From Nostoc sp. CHAB 5834 (lineage in GTDB: Bacteria > Cyanobacteriota > Cyanobacteriia > Cyanobacteriales > Nostocaceae), in NCBI GenBank assembly GCA_020829485.1, contig JAIVFU010000043.1, positions 1-59,166 on the forward strand: 59,166 nt of DNA, written 5' to 3'. Below the pieces are notes generated by a model. The model made no database searches, was not told the DNA's origin, and worked only from the letters and a program-made list of their open reading frames with translations. A program made the translations under genes and the position numbers. Below, one piece after another: positions 1-7,341 of the stretch; the first letter of the stretch is position 1; each line of letters starts with the position of its first letter.

Positions 1-62
1 TAGTAATAGGAATGCCTAACGTGGCGACGGCGGTTGAGACGGGAAACTCCGAAGACGAATAA
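1..62 (+). CDS. tnpB: C-terminal end of TnpB (IS200/IS605 family), cut by window edge
   Basis: Reading from base 3, the frame gives VIGMPNVATAVETGNSEDE and then TAA at 60-62. This resembles the poorly structured C-terminal tail of cyanobacterial TnpB/OrfB proteins, the RNA-guided nuclease of IS200/IS605 elements. Only about 20 residues are in the window, so no domain can be checked. The call rests on this tail together with the hairpin-type element end that follows directly. The rest of the gene must lie upstream of base 1. It is unknown whether a tnpA is present or whether the element is intact. Confidence 0.6.
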   Translation, partial: VIGMPNVATAVETGNSEDE

Positions 63-128
63 GACCGTCACTCATTCAATGATGTTGGAAGCCCCAACAG
101 AGAGCGAAGCAGGTTGGGGTACTTCACA
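63..128 (+). ncRNA. Putative TnpB omega RNA scaffold end
   Basis: These are the bases between the tnpB stop codon and the presumed element end, including the 11-bp bulged hairpin at 88-125. In related elements this segment is the 3' scaffold of the omega RNA, whose guide continues into the host sequence. Here the guide would start near base 128. The assignment comes from position and structure only. Confidence 0.4.
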
Positions 129-275
129 TCTCATGCTCCAAGCCCAGATAAAAAATTGAGTTTTTGTATTTTTGTACAAAAGTTTCAAGTCCAACTCAGC
201 AATACTTTACTTGTTGATGCGTCCTAGCGCTGATACTGATGGATACTTATGATATAGGAACTAAAAATTTAACTT

Positions 276-1592
276 ATGGAACAACAACCGATACAAGTAA
301 TTGGAGGTGGACTAGCTGGAACTGAAGCAGCGTGGCAAATAGCCCAAGCTGGAGTGTCGGTAATTCTGTATGAAATGCGTCCAAAACGCTTCAGCCCTGC
401 TCATCATACAGAACATTTGGCAGAATTAGTGTGTAGTAATTCCTTTGGAGCAATGGCGAGCGATCGCGCAGCCGGATTATTGCACGAAGAATTACGCCAA
501 CTTGGTTCTATCGTCATTTCTAAAGCTGATGAACACGCCGTACCTGCTGGTGGGGCGTTAGCGGTAGACAGAGGACAATTTGGGCAAGACTTGACTCAAA
601 CTTTAGCCAGCCATCCTTTAATTGAATTTCGCCGGGGTGAAGTGTCTGCGATTCCTGAAGGAATTGTGGTTTTGGCAACCGGGCCTTTAACTAGCCCCGA
701 CTTAGCGGAAGATTTGCAACGCTTTACCGGGATGGAATACCTGAGCTTTTTTGATGCGGCTAGTCCGATTATTGTGGGAGAATCGATTAACCGTGACGTT
801 GCTTTTATGGCATCACGTTATGACAAAGGTGAAGCCGCTTATCTCAACTGCCCAATGAATAAAGAGCAGTACTTGCAGTTTCGAGAAGAACTTTGTAAAG
901 CAGAACAAACAGAACTCAAAGGTTTTGAACGGGAAACGGCGAAATTTTTTGAAGCTTGTTTACCCATTGAAGAACTAGCACAGCGTGGGGAAGATACTAT
1001 GCGCTACGGCCCCCTAAAGCCAGTGGGGTTGTCAGATACTCGCACCGGGGAACGTCCTTACGCTGTGGTGCAGTTACGACAAGAAGATAAAGCCGGTCAA
1101 CTGTGGAATATGGTAGGATTCCAAACTAATCTGCGTTGGGGTGAGCAAAAGCGGATATTTCAGTTAATTCCAAGTTTGGAAAAGGCAGAGTTTGTGCGCT
1201 TGGGAGTTATGCACCGCAACACTTTTATTAATGCTCCTCAGCTAATGTATCCTACTCTGCAATTTAAAGAGCGTCCAACATTGTTAGCTGCTGGACAGTT
1301 GATTGGTACTGAAGGCTATACTGCTGCGGCTGCGGGTGGCTGCTTGGCGGGAATTAATGCAGCGCGGCTAGCCTTGGGTAAAGAAGCTTTGGTTTTACCA
1401 CCAACAACAATGATGGGTGCGTTATTAGAATTTATTAGTTCCGCTTCGCCGAAGCATTTCCAACCAATGCCGCCCAACTTTGGGATTTTTCCCGAATTGG
1501 GTGCGAAAATCAAAAGTAAGCAGGAGCGTTATGGACGTTACCGCGATCGCTCTTTAACCGATCTAGCAAACTGGAAGGCTAATCATAACTAA
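276..1592 (+). CDS. trmFO: Methylenetetrahydrofolate--tRNA-(uracil-5-)-methyltransferase TrmFO
   Basis: A folate- and FAD-dependent cytosolic enzyme that makes 5-methyluridine at position 54 in the T-loop of tRNA. The 438-residue protein has the normal family length. It begins with an FAD-binding Rossmann motif ([13 protein letters not shown], residues 8-20) and contains the VCSNSFGAM segment with the conserved cysteine near residue 53. The C-terminal [20 protein letters not shown] segment is typical of the GidA/TrmFO superfamily. The protein lacks the extra C-terminal domain of MnmG, which separates it from that relative. No neighbour forms an obvious operon with it. The IS200/IS605 end lies about 150 bp upstream, so its promoter region may have been affected by that insertion. 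Confidence 0.95.
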   Translation: MEQQPIQVIGGGLAGTEAAWQIAQAGVSVILYEMRPKRFSPAHHTEHLAELVCSNSFGAMASDRAAGLLHEELRQLGSIVISKADEHAVPAGGALAVDRGQFGQDLTQTLASHPLIEFRRGEVSAIPEGIVVLATGPLTSPDLAEDLQRFTGMEYLSFFDAASPIIVGESINRDVAFMASRYDKGEAAYLNCPMNKEQYLQFREELCKAEQTELKGFERETAKFFEACLPIEELAQRGEDTMRYGPLKPVGLSDTRTGERPYAVVQLRQEDKAGQLWNMVGFQTNLRWGEQKRIFQLIPSLEKAEFVRLGVMHRNTFINAPQLMYPTLQFKERPTLLAAGQLIGTEGYTAAAAGGCLAGINAARLALGKEALVLPPTTMMGALLEFISSASPKHFQPMPPNFGIFPELGAKIKSKQERYGRYRDRSLTDLANWKANHN

Positions 1593-1778
1593 TGAGCATT
1601 GGGCATTGGGAAGAAGACAAGGGGACAAGGAGAAAGACTTGTTGCAAGTTCTTACCTCTTGTCCCCAATTCTCCCCTGCCTCTTTTTTAACGGCTAATTT
1701 TAAATTTATTTTATTTAATAAAACTTCAAATAGGTTTATTATCCTTTAAAATCTTTGCAGAGATTCTAGGTAAGATAT

Positions 1779-2180
1779 ATGGCTGATATTGTTGATATTG
1801 CAGTTACGGCTGAGTCTTTTAAAACACTGGTGGCAGCTGTACAAGCTGCTGGTTTAGTAGGAACATTAAAAAGCCCTGGCCCGTTCACTGTCTTTGCACC
1901 AAATGACGATGCTTTTGCCAAGTTACCGCCGGGAACTATCCAAACTCTATTACAAAATATTCCCCAGCTAACGCGGATTTTAAAGTATCATGTCGTTCCA
2001 GGAAAGCTGCTAAAGGCTGATTTAGCAGAACTCGGTACGGTTAATTCTGTAGAAGGTTCACCGATTAAAATTAGTTCTTCTGATGGTTTTGAAGTTAAAA
2101 ATGCCACAGTTTTAGCAGCAGATATCGAAGCTGATAATGGTGTGATACACGTTATCGATACGGTGATTTTACCGGGTTAA
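1779..2180 (+). CDS. Fasciclin (FAS1) domain protein
   Basis: A 133-residue protein made of a single FAS1 domain. It shows the conserved H1 box ([17 protein letters not shown], residues about 31-47), the YHVVPGK segment in the middle, and the H2 box ([13 protein letters not shown]) at the C-terminus. FAS1 domains mediate adhesion or protein-protein contacts, often outside the cell. No signal peptide is visible, so this is one of the short cyanobacterial forms whose location is uncertain. The gene is alone and is followed within 10 bp by a terminator-like hairpin. Confidence 0.93.
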   Translation: MADIVDIAVTAESFKTLVAAVQAAGLVGTLKSPGPFTVFAPNDDAFAKLPPGTIQTLLQNIPQLTRILKYHVVPGKLLKADLAELGTVNSVEGSPIKISSSDGFEVKNATVLAADIEADNGVIHVIDTVILPG

Positions 2181-2186
2181 TTCAGC

Positions 2187-2209
2187 TAGGGTGGGTATTT
2201 TCCACCCTA
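2187..2209 (+). terminator. Terminator-like hairpin after the fasciclin gene
   Basis: TAGGGTGG (2187-2194) pairs perfectly with CCACCCTA (2202-2209) around a 7-nt loop, starting 7 bp after the stop codon. There is only a weak T-rich tail (ATCTTTATAA further on), so termination is plausible but not certain. Confidence 0.55.
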
Positions 2210-2386
2210 CTGATCCAAAATCTTTATAATTAACTAACTATTGAGTAGTATCAAAACGCAACTCAATCTTTTAATTTATGTTATGTTTGCAATGTGATTA
2301 CTCACTCATCTGTTAATCTAAATTTAGTTATTTTAAAATAAATTAAGTTCTTAAAACGCTAACATCTATCCCAAGAAACAAAATTA

Positions 2387-2722
2387 ATGCTCGATTTTAA
2401 CACCTTAGTAGAGTTCTCTCGTGGTAACTGTATAGGTATTTGTGCGTTTCTCGTACCAGCAAACTTGATTGTCACAATTTTAACGATAAGCCTAGTAGCG
2501 TTACGCCGCCCATCCTATCAAGTATGGCAATCTGCTGGAATTGCCAGTTTTTTCGCTTCTCTAATGATTCTGCACGTATATACTTGGTTCATGATTGGCG
2601 TAGTGATGGCTCCTACTTATATCTTGCTGTGGCTAGCAATCACCTGTTTGGTAACTAATTTTGCAGCAATTCTTTTTCAAAGACGCTACAGTAACAGCCC
2701 TAGTCTTTCCAACAACGCCTGA
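2387..2722 (+). CDS. Small hypothetical membrane protein
   Basis: A 111-residue protein with three predicted membrane spans: about 16-39 (IGICAFLVPANLIVTILTIS), 49-74 and 75-98 (MAPTYILLWLAITCLVTNFA). Its short tail is basic and polar. The N-terminus has no cleavable signal peptide. I do not recognise the family. The gene stands alone, with about 200 bp of AT-rich DNA upstream and repeat DNA downstream. Confidence 0.65.
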   Translation: MLDFNTLVEFSRGNCIGICAFLVPANLIVTILTISLVALRRPSYQVWQSAGIASFFASLMILHVYTWFMIGVVMAPTYILLWLAITCLVTNFAAILFQRRYSNSPSLSNNA

Positions 2723-2787
2723 AATCTACACATCGTCGCGATCGCACTATTTCTTCAACTCGCTAGTGCATAGACGCATATAGGCTT

Positions 2788-2886
2788 GTCAACTTAAGGT
2801 AAAAGTAGCAAAACTTTCAGCTTCCTCACCCGCCTTGAACTAAAGTTCCTTGCGGGACATGGCTTTCACGTTAAGTTGACACCAAT
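2788..2886. repeat. Degenerate copy of an ATTGGTGTCAACTTAA-ended MITE-like element
   Basis: GTCAACTTAA (2788-2797) and TTAAGTTGACACCAAT (2871-2886) form inverted ends around about 75 bp. Those ends match the intact element at 5878-6042. An internal segment with the words TTCCTTGCGGG, CATGGCTTT and AAAG is also shared. The left end has lost its first bases. Confidence 0.6.
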
Positions 2887-2888
2887 GG

Positions 2889-2941
2889 GCATTGCGCCTT
2901 GCCCCTACCAGCCTATTTGTATCATTATTAAAGTGAAATGG
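2889..2941. repeat. Half copy of the repeat found at 57867-57960
   Basis: The stretch from GCATTGC to TATTTGTATCATTATTAAAG and TGAAATGG is shared with 57909-57960. Only the right half of that element is present, directly abutting the degenerate element at 2788-2886. This suggests one element inserted in or beside the other and was later trimmed. Confidence 0.55.
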
Positions 2942-3036
2942 TATAAAGACCAGACCAAGGGCATAAGTTTTCAACCCTGCTGTTCTAGTTTTTAGAGGTG
3001 GGTTTGACAACAATGTTTTTTGGGTTTCTAGTGGTA

Positions 3037-4392
3037 TCATCTGGAAAATTCTGCACGTAACTGATTAACTACCCGATCTAGTCCCACAGAATGGGCGGCT
3101 TTGAATAATAAACGATCGCCTCTTTGCACAAATGTCTTCAACCTAGCCACCAAATCAGCATGAGTTGCAAAGCACTCTGATGGGATACCTTCAGCACTAA
3201 GAGCGATCGCTTCGGCATCTTGTCCATCTACCAAAACCAACAAGCCGTCTAAATTCAACTTTTTCACTGTTTCTCCCACTTGCTGGTGCAACTGCTGCGA
3301 TCGCTCTCCCAATTCTTTCATTGCACCCAATACGGCAATCTTCCGTTTTCCGGGTGTGTCTGCCAATAATTGCAACGCTGCAATCATAGCTTCTGGTGCA
3401 GCATTATAAGTTTCGTCTAAGATTACCACATCGTTGGGTAAGGTAAATCGCTGCGATCGCCCTGCGGGCATATCCACCATCACACCTGCTTTCAGGGATG
3501 CCCAATCAATCCCCAACACCTTTGCCACCGCTAAAGCTGCCAAGAAATTTGTTGCATTGTGACGACCAGGTAAAGGTAGAGGTAGTTGGATTCCGGCAAC
3601 TTCTACAGTGTCGTTATCAATTAATTGCCCTTGGATATCACCACCAGAAAAGCCATAAGTTAAAACTTCTCCGTGCCAAAATTTTGCTGCTGTGGCCATT
3701 AATAAAGGATTGTCGTGGTTAAGAATTGCCACACTATCAGCAGACATTTCGGCTAACAACTCACATTTGGCTTCAGCGATCGCTTCTTCCGAACCCAGTA
3801 ATTCAATATGTGCCGTCCCCACATTGGTAATTACTCCAATTGTTGGACGCGCTATTTGTGTAAGTTCGGCAATTTGTCCCCTACCCCGCATCGCCATTTC
3901 AATCACGGCGTAGTCATCTTCTTTGCCAAGTTCTAGGAGAGTTTTCGGGACACCAATTTCGTTGTTGTAATTTCCATAAGTTTTGTGAACTCGCCCCTTT
4001 GTTCCTAAAACTGCCGCAATTAATTCTTTAGTTGTAGTTTTACCCACAGAACCTGTTACACCAATTACAGGAATGTTAAAGCGATCGCGCCACCATCTGC
4101 CAATTTTCTGATATGCTTTGAGGGTGTCTTTTACTTGTAAGACAGGAAGTCCCGGATTTTCGTATTCAAAATCCACAATTGCAGCTATTGCACCCTTTGC
4201 GATCGCAGTTTGCACAAATTCATGTCCATCAAACTTATCGCCTCGTAAAGCTAGAAATACTTCACCCGGCTTCAGGGTACGGCTATCTGTTTGTATAGCG
4301 TAACTTACTTCTGTTAAAGCAGTTTCAGACAAGTTTATAGGATTGGCTAAAAGAACTTCAACCAGTTGGGTTAAGGTGGCAAAACAATGCAT
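3037..4392 (-). CDS. murF: UDP-N-acetylmuramoyl-tripeptide--D-alanyl-D-alanine ligase MurF
   Basis: A cytoplasmic ATP-dependent ligase that adds D-Ala-D-Ala to UDP-MurNAc-tripeptide, the last soluble step of peptidoglycan precursor synthesis. The 451-residue protein has full family length. It shows the N-terminal Mur ligase domain (SYAIQTDSRTLKPGEVFLAL), the P-loop VTGSVGKTTTKELIA (about residues 113-127), the central YNNEIGVPKTLL and ITNVGTAHIELLGS motifs, and the C-terminal ILDETYNAAPEAM segment. It is transcribed alone on the minus strand. Confidence 0.96.
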   Translation of the reverse strand: MHCFATLTQLVEVLLANPINLSETALTEVSYAIQTDSRTLKPGEVFLALRGDKFDGHEFVQTAIAKGAIAAIVDFEYENPGLPVLQVKDTLKAYQKIGRWWRDRFNIPVIGVTGSVGKTTTKELIAAVLGTKGRVHKTYGNYNNEIGVPKTLLELGKEDDYAVIEMAMRGRGQIAELTQIARPTIGVITNVGTAHIELLGSEEAIAEAKCELLAEMSADSVAILNHDNPLLMATAAKFWHGEVLTYGFSGGDIQGQLIDNDTVEVAGIQLPLPLPGRHNATNFLAALAVAKVLGIDWASLKAGVMVDMPAGRSQRFTLPNDVVILDETYNAAPEAMIAALQLLADTPGKRKIAVLGAMKELGERSQQLHQQVGETVKKLNLDGLLVLVDGQDAEAIALSAEGIPSECFATHADLVARLKTFVQRGDRLLFKAAHSVGLDRVVNQLRAEFSR

Positions 4393-4513
4393 AAGTAATT
4401 TACAATTTAAAGTTCAAAATTAGAAACTCGAATTATGACACAATACTGCATTGAACAACAAGATTTACGACTTCTTGAAAAAGGCACGAATCTAAGCCTA
4501 GTTACAATAACAT

Positions 4514-4550
4514 CAAAAATAGTGCCAAAGAAGCTTAACTCCTTTGGCAC
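4514..4550 (-). terminator. Rho-independent terminator of the TerB-like gene
   Basis: CTTTGGCAC (4542-4550) and GTGCCAAAG (4522-4530) form a 9-bp stem. Read on the minus strand, the hairpin is followed by TATTTTTGATG, a T-run. It lies about 50 bp after the stop codon of the minus-strand gene at 4603-5049 and insulates it from murF. Confidence 0.75.
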
Positions 4551-4602
4551 ACTTTGTTTATAAGCTATTTATATAGTTTAATTAAGCATATATTTTATCG
4601 CC

Positions 4603-5049
4603 CTATCCCCTGTTTTTAATTAACATTACTTGCACAATTTGTATTGCTATCTCCCTAGAAACACCTAAAGCTTGATATAAATCATTTAAGAAGTTTTTTT
4701 CTTCTTCAACTACGATACCTTCAGCTAGAACTAGATCGGTAGCTACTGCAAATGCCGCTTCCCGCAAGTCTTGAGATAGAGAATCTTTGGCTGCATTAAA
4801 TAAAACATTAAAGCCATCCCCTTCGAGAATGCCCAAGATTTTCTCAAACAGCTTGTTCATCATCTCATCGGGATAACTTTTAAAAAGTTTTATCCGAGAC
4901 AGCATAAAAGTGATAGAATCTGCTTGCTCAACAGAAAGATAACCGTCTGACGCTGTTGCCATCAAAACAATGACAGCAAAAGCTTCCGCTGGATTGAGTG
5001 CTGTTTGGGTTTGGCTTTCTGTGCCCAACACAGCGTCTAATAGGCCCAT
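4603..5049 (-). CDS. TerB-like (tellurite resistance TerB family) protein
   Basis: A 148-residue, all-alpha, acidic protein. The TerB-like fold is suggested by the pattern FAVIVLMATASDGYLSVEQADSI (residues about 24-46), with acidic side chains after a helical hairpin, and by its echo VATDLVLAEGIVVEEEKNFL (about 101-120). Repeats of this kind in TerB bind metal. In cyanobacteria, stand-alone TerB domains are common and their role is unknown, so tellurite resistance should not be assumed. Its own terminator follows. The start ATG is at 5049, preceded by a purine-rich AGGAGT on the coding strand. Confidence 0.8.
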   Translation of the reverse strand: MGLLDAVLGTESQTQTALNPAEAFAVIVLMATASDGYLSVEQADSITFMLSRIKLFKSYPDEMMNKLFEKILGILEGDGFNVLFNAAKDSLSQDLREAAFAVATDLVLAEGIVVEEEKNFLNDLYQALGVSREIAIQIVQVMLIKNRG

Positions 5050-5226
5050 TGTAGTAACTCCTTGGTTAGAGCCTCAATAGCGCTACAGTTACCTGTGCCT
5101 TTGGTAGATTTACAGGCAAGACTGCAACACTATGAGACTTTCATGCTTTAGTATTCCCAAGATTTGTTCATGGCGAACACCTGCACCCAATGGCTTTTGG
5201 CAAGAAGTACACTGCCATTTTTAAAC

Positions 5227-5364
5227 TTAGCGTTCTTCTGCCTTTTCTATTGTTTCAATTACCGCCAAACCTATACCAGAAGCTGCTATTAAAAGTACTA
5301 CTGATATCAAATAGGCGTTGGTTAGCATCCGTAAGGCTTCATCGAAAAAAATGTAGGTGGTCAT
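5227..5364 (-). CDS. 45-residue single-pass membrane protein
   Basis: The minus-strand frame begins ATG ACC ACC TAC (5364) and ends in TAA (5227-5229). It is preceded by a good ribosome site, AAGGTG, 5 bases before the ATG. The product starts MTTYIFFDEALRMLTNAYLI and has one hydrophobic helix (about residues 18-36, VVLLIAASGIGLAVI), then a charged tail ending EKAEER. The size and topology recall small accessory subunits of thylakoid or respiratory complexes, but I do not recognise it. The open frame with ribosome site and sensible topology supports a real gene. Confidence 0.6.
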   Translation of the reverse strand: MTTYIFFDEALRMLTNAYLISVVLLIAASGIGLAVIETIEKAEER

Positions 5365-5830
5365 TGCTTCACCTTTTTAAATTTGTGCTGCTAGTACTTT
5401 TTATTTCTCCACACACCGATAGGTGAATTTCGCCGAGAAACTGCTAGCAATTGCATCTTAACAAAACTTTAGCTGTTTCAGAACAACATTCAAACTTTTT
5501 ATTCCTGAAGATTTGATGAATTTTAGAAAGCCTTGGTAAAAGAAATTACTTAGGTTGATTTTAGAGCAAAAGTTGTGTAACCATAATTTTACGTAAAAAT
5601 AGTTGTTAAATTAGTCAACTAACTCACAAATAATCATGAGAATAAGTATGGACAAATTGCCTATTTTTGCAGACTATGCTGTGAAATCCAAAGGAAAGAT
5701 ACAAGAAGATTCCCGGTTGATCAGAGAAATCGGGAATCTGAGCTACAAATCAATAGGATTATTATCATATCAGTGCATGTACTAAAGCCACCCAATTACC
5801 AATTCCGAGGTTTTACCTAAAAAAAGAAAT
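5365..5830. other. Gene-free interval
   Basis: About 470 bp of AT-rich DNA upstream of the small membrane protein. It holds one 9-bp inverted repeat (AGATTCCCG at 5707-5715 with CGGGAATCT at 5731-5739) and a 49-codon open frame at 5636-5785 without a ribosome site. Nothing else was recognised. Confidence 0.5.
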
Positions 5831-6108
5831 TAAGCTGTCGCGCATTTAATTTGCACAACTAGGGCGGGCAAGATGCCATTGGTGTCAACTTAACGTAAAA
5901 GCCATATCCCGCAAGGAACTGAAGTTCCTTGCTAATAGCTAAAGTCTACTTCAGTAGACTTTAGCTATTAGCCCTGAAATTTATTTCTGGGCGGGCGTGG
6001 AAGCCAACAGATAAGCGATTTTTAGCTTAAGTTGACACCAATGGCAAGATGCCCACCCCACAAGAGATTTATTTTTTTGAGGATGCAAATTAAAAGATTT
6101 TTAGCTTA
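5831..6108. mobile_element. TAAGCTG-ended MITE-like element, split by a second element
   Basis: The element begins TAAGCTGTCGCGCATTTAA and ends TTTTTAGCTTA, matching the ends of the elements at 17566, 21073 and 46983. Its central palindrome (GGGCGGGCAAGATGCC against GCCCACCCC) is present in one piece at 21121-21145 but here is opened by the element at 5878-6042. The right end lies 1 bp from the stop codon of the minus-strand gene that ends at 6110. Confidence 0.65.
5878..6042. mobile_element. MITE-like element with 16-bp ends and an 11-bp target duplication
   Basis: ATTGGTGTCAACTTAA at 5878-5893 is repeated inverted at 6027-6042. The word GGCAAGATGCC occurs immediately on both sides (5867-5877 and 6043-6053), an 11-bp target-site duplication. 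The 165-bp body is non-coding and strongly foldable, with GCAAGGAACT/AGTTCCTTGC and GCTAATAGCTAAAGTCTAC with its complement. The duplication length fits mobilisation by an IS4-like transposase supplied in trans (inference). Confidence 0.8.
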
Positions 6109-6109
6109 C

Positions 6110-7030
6110 CTAAATTAAACAATGTCCAATTGTCTCTACAACTGATTGAGAAAGAGAGTCAAAGTCGTAACCACCTTCTAAGCCAAACAGAATTTTACGA
6201 GTTATCCCTAGACAATAATCAGTAAATAAAGCGTAGTCTTCTGGCTGCAAATTGATATTTGCCAAAGGATCTGCGGCATTGCCATCATAACCAGCACTCA
6301 CAATCAGCAAATCCGTCTGAAAGTTAGCTAAAAAGGGTATGACCTGTTTTTCAAATAGTGGCTGATATACTGCAATATCACTACCAGGGGGTACAGGTAA
6401 ATTTAATACATTATTATGAAAGCCGCGTTCTGTCGATCTTCCAGTACCGGGATAGCAGGGATACTGATGTAGGGAACAGTAGGCGATGCGTGATTCACTT
6501 TCAACGATCGCCTGAGTACCATTACCGTGATGTACATCCCAATCGAGGATGGCGACGCGGTTAATTCCGGGTTGTTCGAGGGCAAATAAAGCTGCGATCG
6601 CTGCATTAGAAAATAGGCAAAAGCCCATCCCCGCATCACTTTCTGCATGATGTCCTGGGGGACGTGCTAGTACAAAAGCTGGATTAGCCGACTTTAATAC
6701 AGCCTCAACTCCATCCAACCATGCACTGACTGCCAACAATGCCACATCATAACTACGCGGGGAAACTGGCGTATCTCCATCCAAAGGGCCGCCGCCACTA
6801 GAAGCGATTTGCCAAAGTTTTTTGATATAGGCTGGGCTATGTGCTTTAACTAACACAGGCATCAGCGATGGCTGTTCTGATGTTGGTGTAGGCGATCGCC
6901 AGTCAATTTGATCTGCAAATGGTGCTGCTTTGAGGGCAGTGGCGATCGCACTTAAACGTTCTGGTTTTTCAGGATGGTATTTTCCAGTCTTGTGATCTAA
7001 AAATTCGTCGGAATAAATGACTGGCAGCAT
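6110..7030 (-). CDS. Histone deacetylase-superfamily hydrolase
   Basis: A 306-residue zinc hydrolase of the HDAC/AcuC/acetylpolyamine amidohydrolase fold. It shows YHPEKPERLSAI near the N-terminus, the catalytic RPPGHHAESD (about residues 124-133), the metal site LDWDVHHGNGTQ (about 163-174), SAGYDGNAADPL (about 246-257) and the closing GLEGGYDF. All expected His and Asp ligands are present, so it should be active. The bacterial substrate is likely an acetylated small molecule or acetyl-lysine and cannot be told from sequence. The gene is monocistronic, and its stop codon is reached by a mobile element. Confidence 0.92.
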   Translation of the reverse strand: MLPVIYSDEFLDHKTGKYHPEKPERLSAIATALKAAPFADQIDWRSPTPTSEQPSLMPVLVKAHSPAYIKKLWQIASSGGGPLDGDTPVSPRSYDVALLAVSAWLDGVEAVLKSANPAFVLARPPGHHAESDAGMGFCLFSNAAIAALFALEQPGINRVAILDWDVHHGNGTQAIVESESRIAYCSLHQYPCYPGTGRSTERGFHNNVLNLPVPPGSDIAVYQPLFEKQVIPFLANFQTDLLIVSAGYDGNAADPLANINLQPEDYALFTDYCLGITRKILFGLEGGYDFDSLSQSVVETIGHCLI

Positions 7031-7152
7031 AGAACGAAAAAGTTTGGCAGCAAGACAATCAATGCTATTGTATCGTCATTGGTACAAACAGTTTTTCCTT
7101 AGTACTAGTACAATGTCTAATACCAAATCTATGTGAGGCTGCACAGAATAAT

Positions 7153-7205
7153 ACCCCCCTGTAGTCCCCCCGATGCTTTGCGGGGACGGCGATAGCCGGG
7201 GGGTG
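7153..7205. repeat. GC-rich dispersed palindrome
   Basis: A block with ACCCCCC, TCCCCCCGATGC, TTTGCGGGGA and CCGGGGGG forms alternative strong hairpins. Similar CCCCCC/GGGGGG blocks occur at 24717-24830 in this window, which suggests a dispersed repeat rather than a gene-specific signal. Confidence 0.45.
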
Positions 7206-7250
7206 AATTATATGCAGCTTCATAAAAAAACGGTACAAGCTAGTAATGAA

Positions 7251-7311
7251 AAGTTTGTAGTCAGGACTTTAGTGCTTCAAAAATAAGGACTAAAGTCCTT
7301 ACTACGAACTT
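7251..7311. repeat. GTAGT-type foldback repeat
   Basis: AAGTTTGTAGTCAGGACTTT pairs with AAAGTCCTTACTACGAACTT across a short AT loop, giving a near-perfect foldback of about 60 bp. Related copies are at 12406-12441, 31460-31500 and 49601-49660. The minus-strand gene ending at 7342 would be transcribed into it, so it may also act as a terminator. Confidence 0.6.
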
Positions 7312-7341
7312 GCCTACCCATCAGGTTTCTGCCTTGGGGTA

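Larger units (their letters stand above)
1..129 (+). mobile_element. Right end of an IS200/IS605-type element with terminal hairpin
   Basis: After the TnpB stop codon comes a hairpin: GAAG CCCCAAC (88-98) pairs with GTTGGGG (113-119) and, past a TA bulge, CTTC (122-125). Elements of this family end in subterminal hairpins rather than inverted repeats. The same 3' region is known to be transcribed as the guide (omega) RNA used by TnpB, with the guide reading out of the right end into flanking DNA. The exact right boundary, probably just after the TTCAC at about 123-127, is inferred from structure only. Confidence 0.6.

Noticed and set aside
2840..3040. 66-codon minus-strand frame ending near murF
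   Set aside because: It consists of mobile repeat DNA shared with 5878-6042 and 57909-57960.
5636..5785. 49-codon open frame starting MRISMDKLPIFADYAVK
   Set aside because: No ribosome site, no recognised family, and it contains a 9-bp inverted repeat. An open frame this short is expected by chance.
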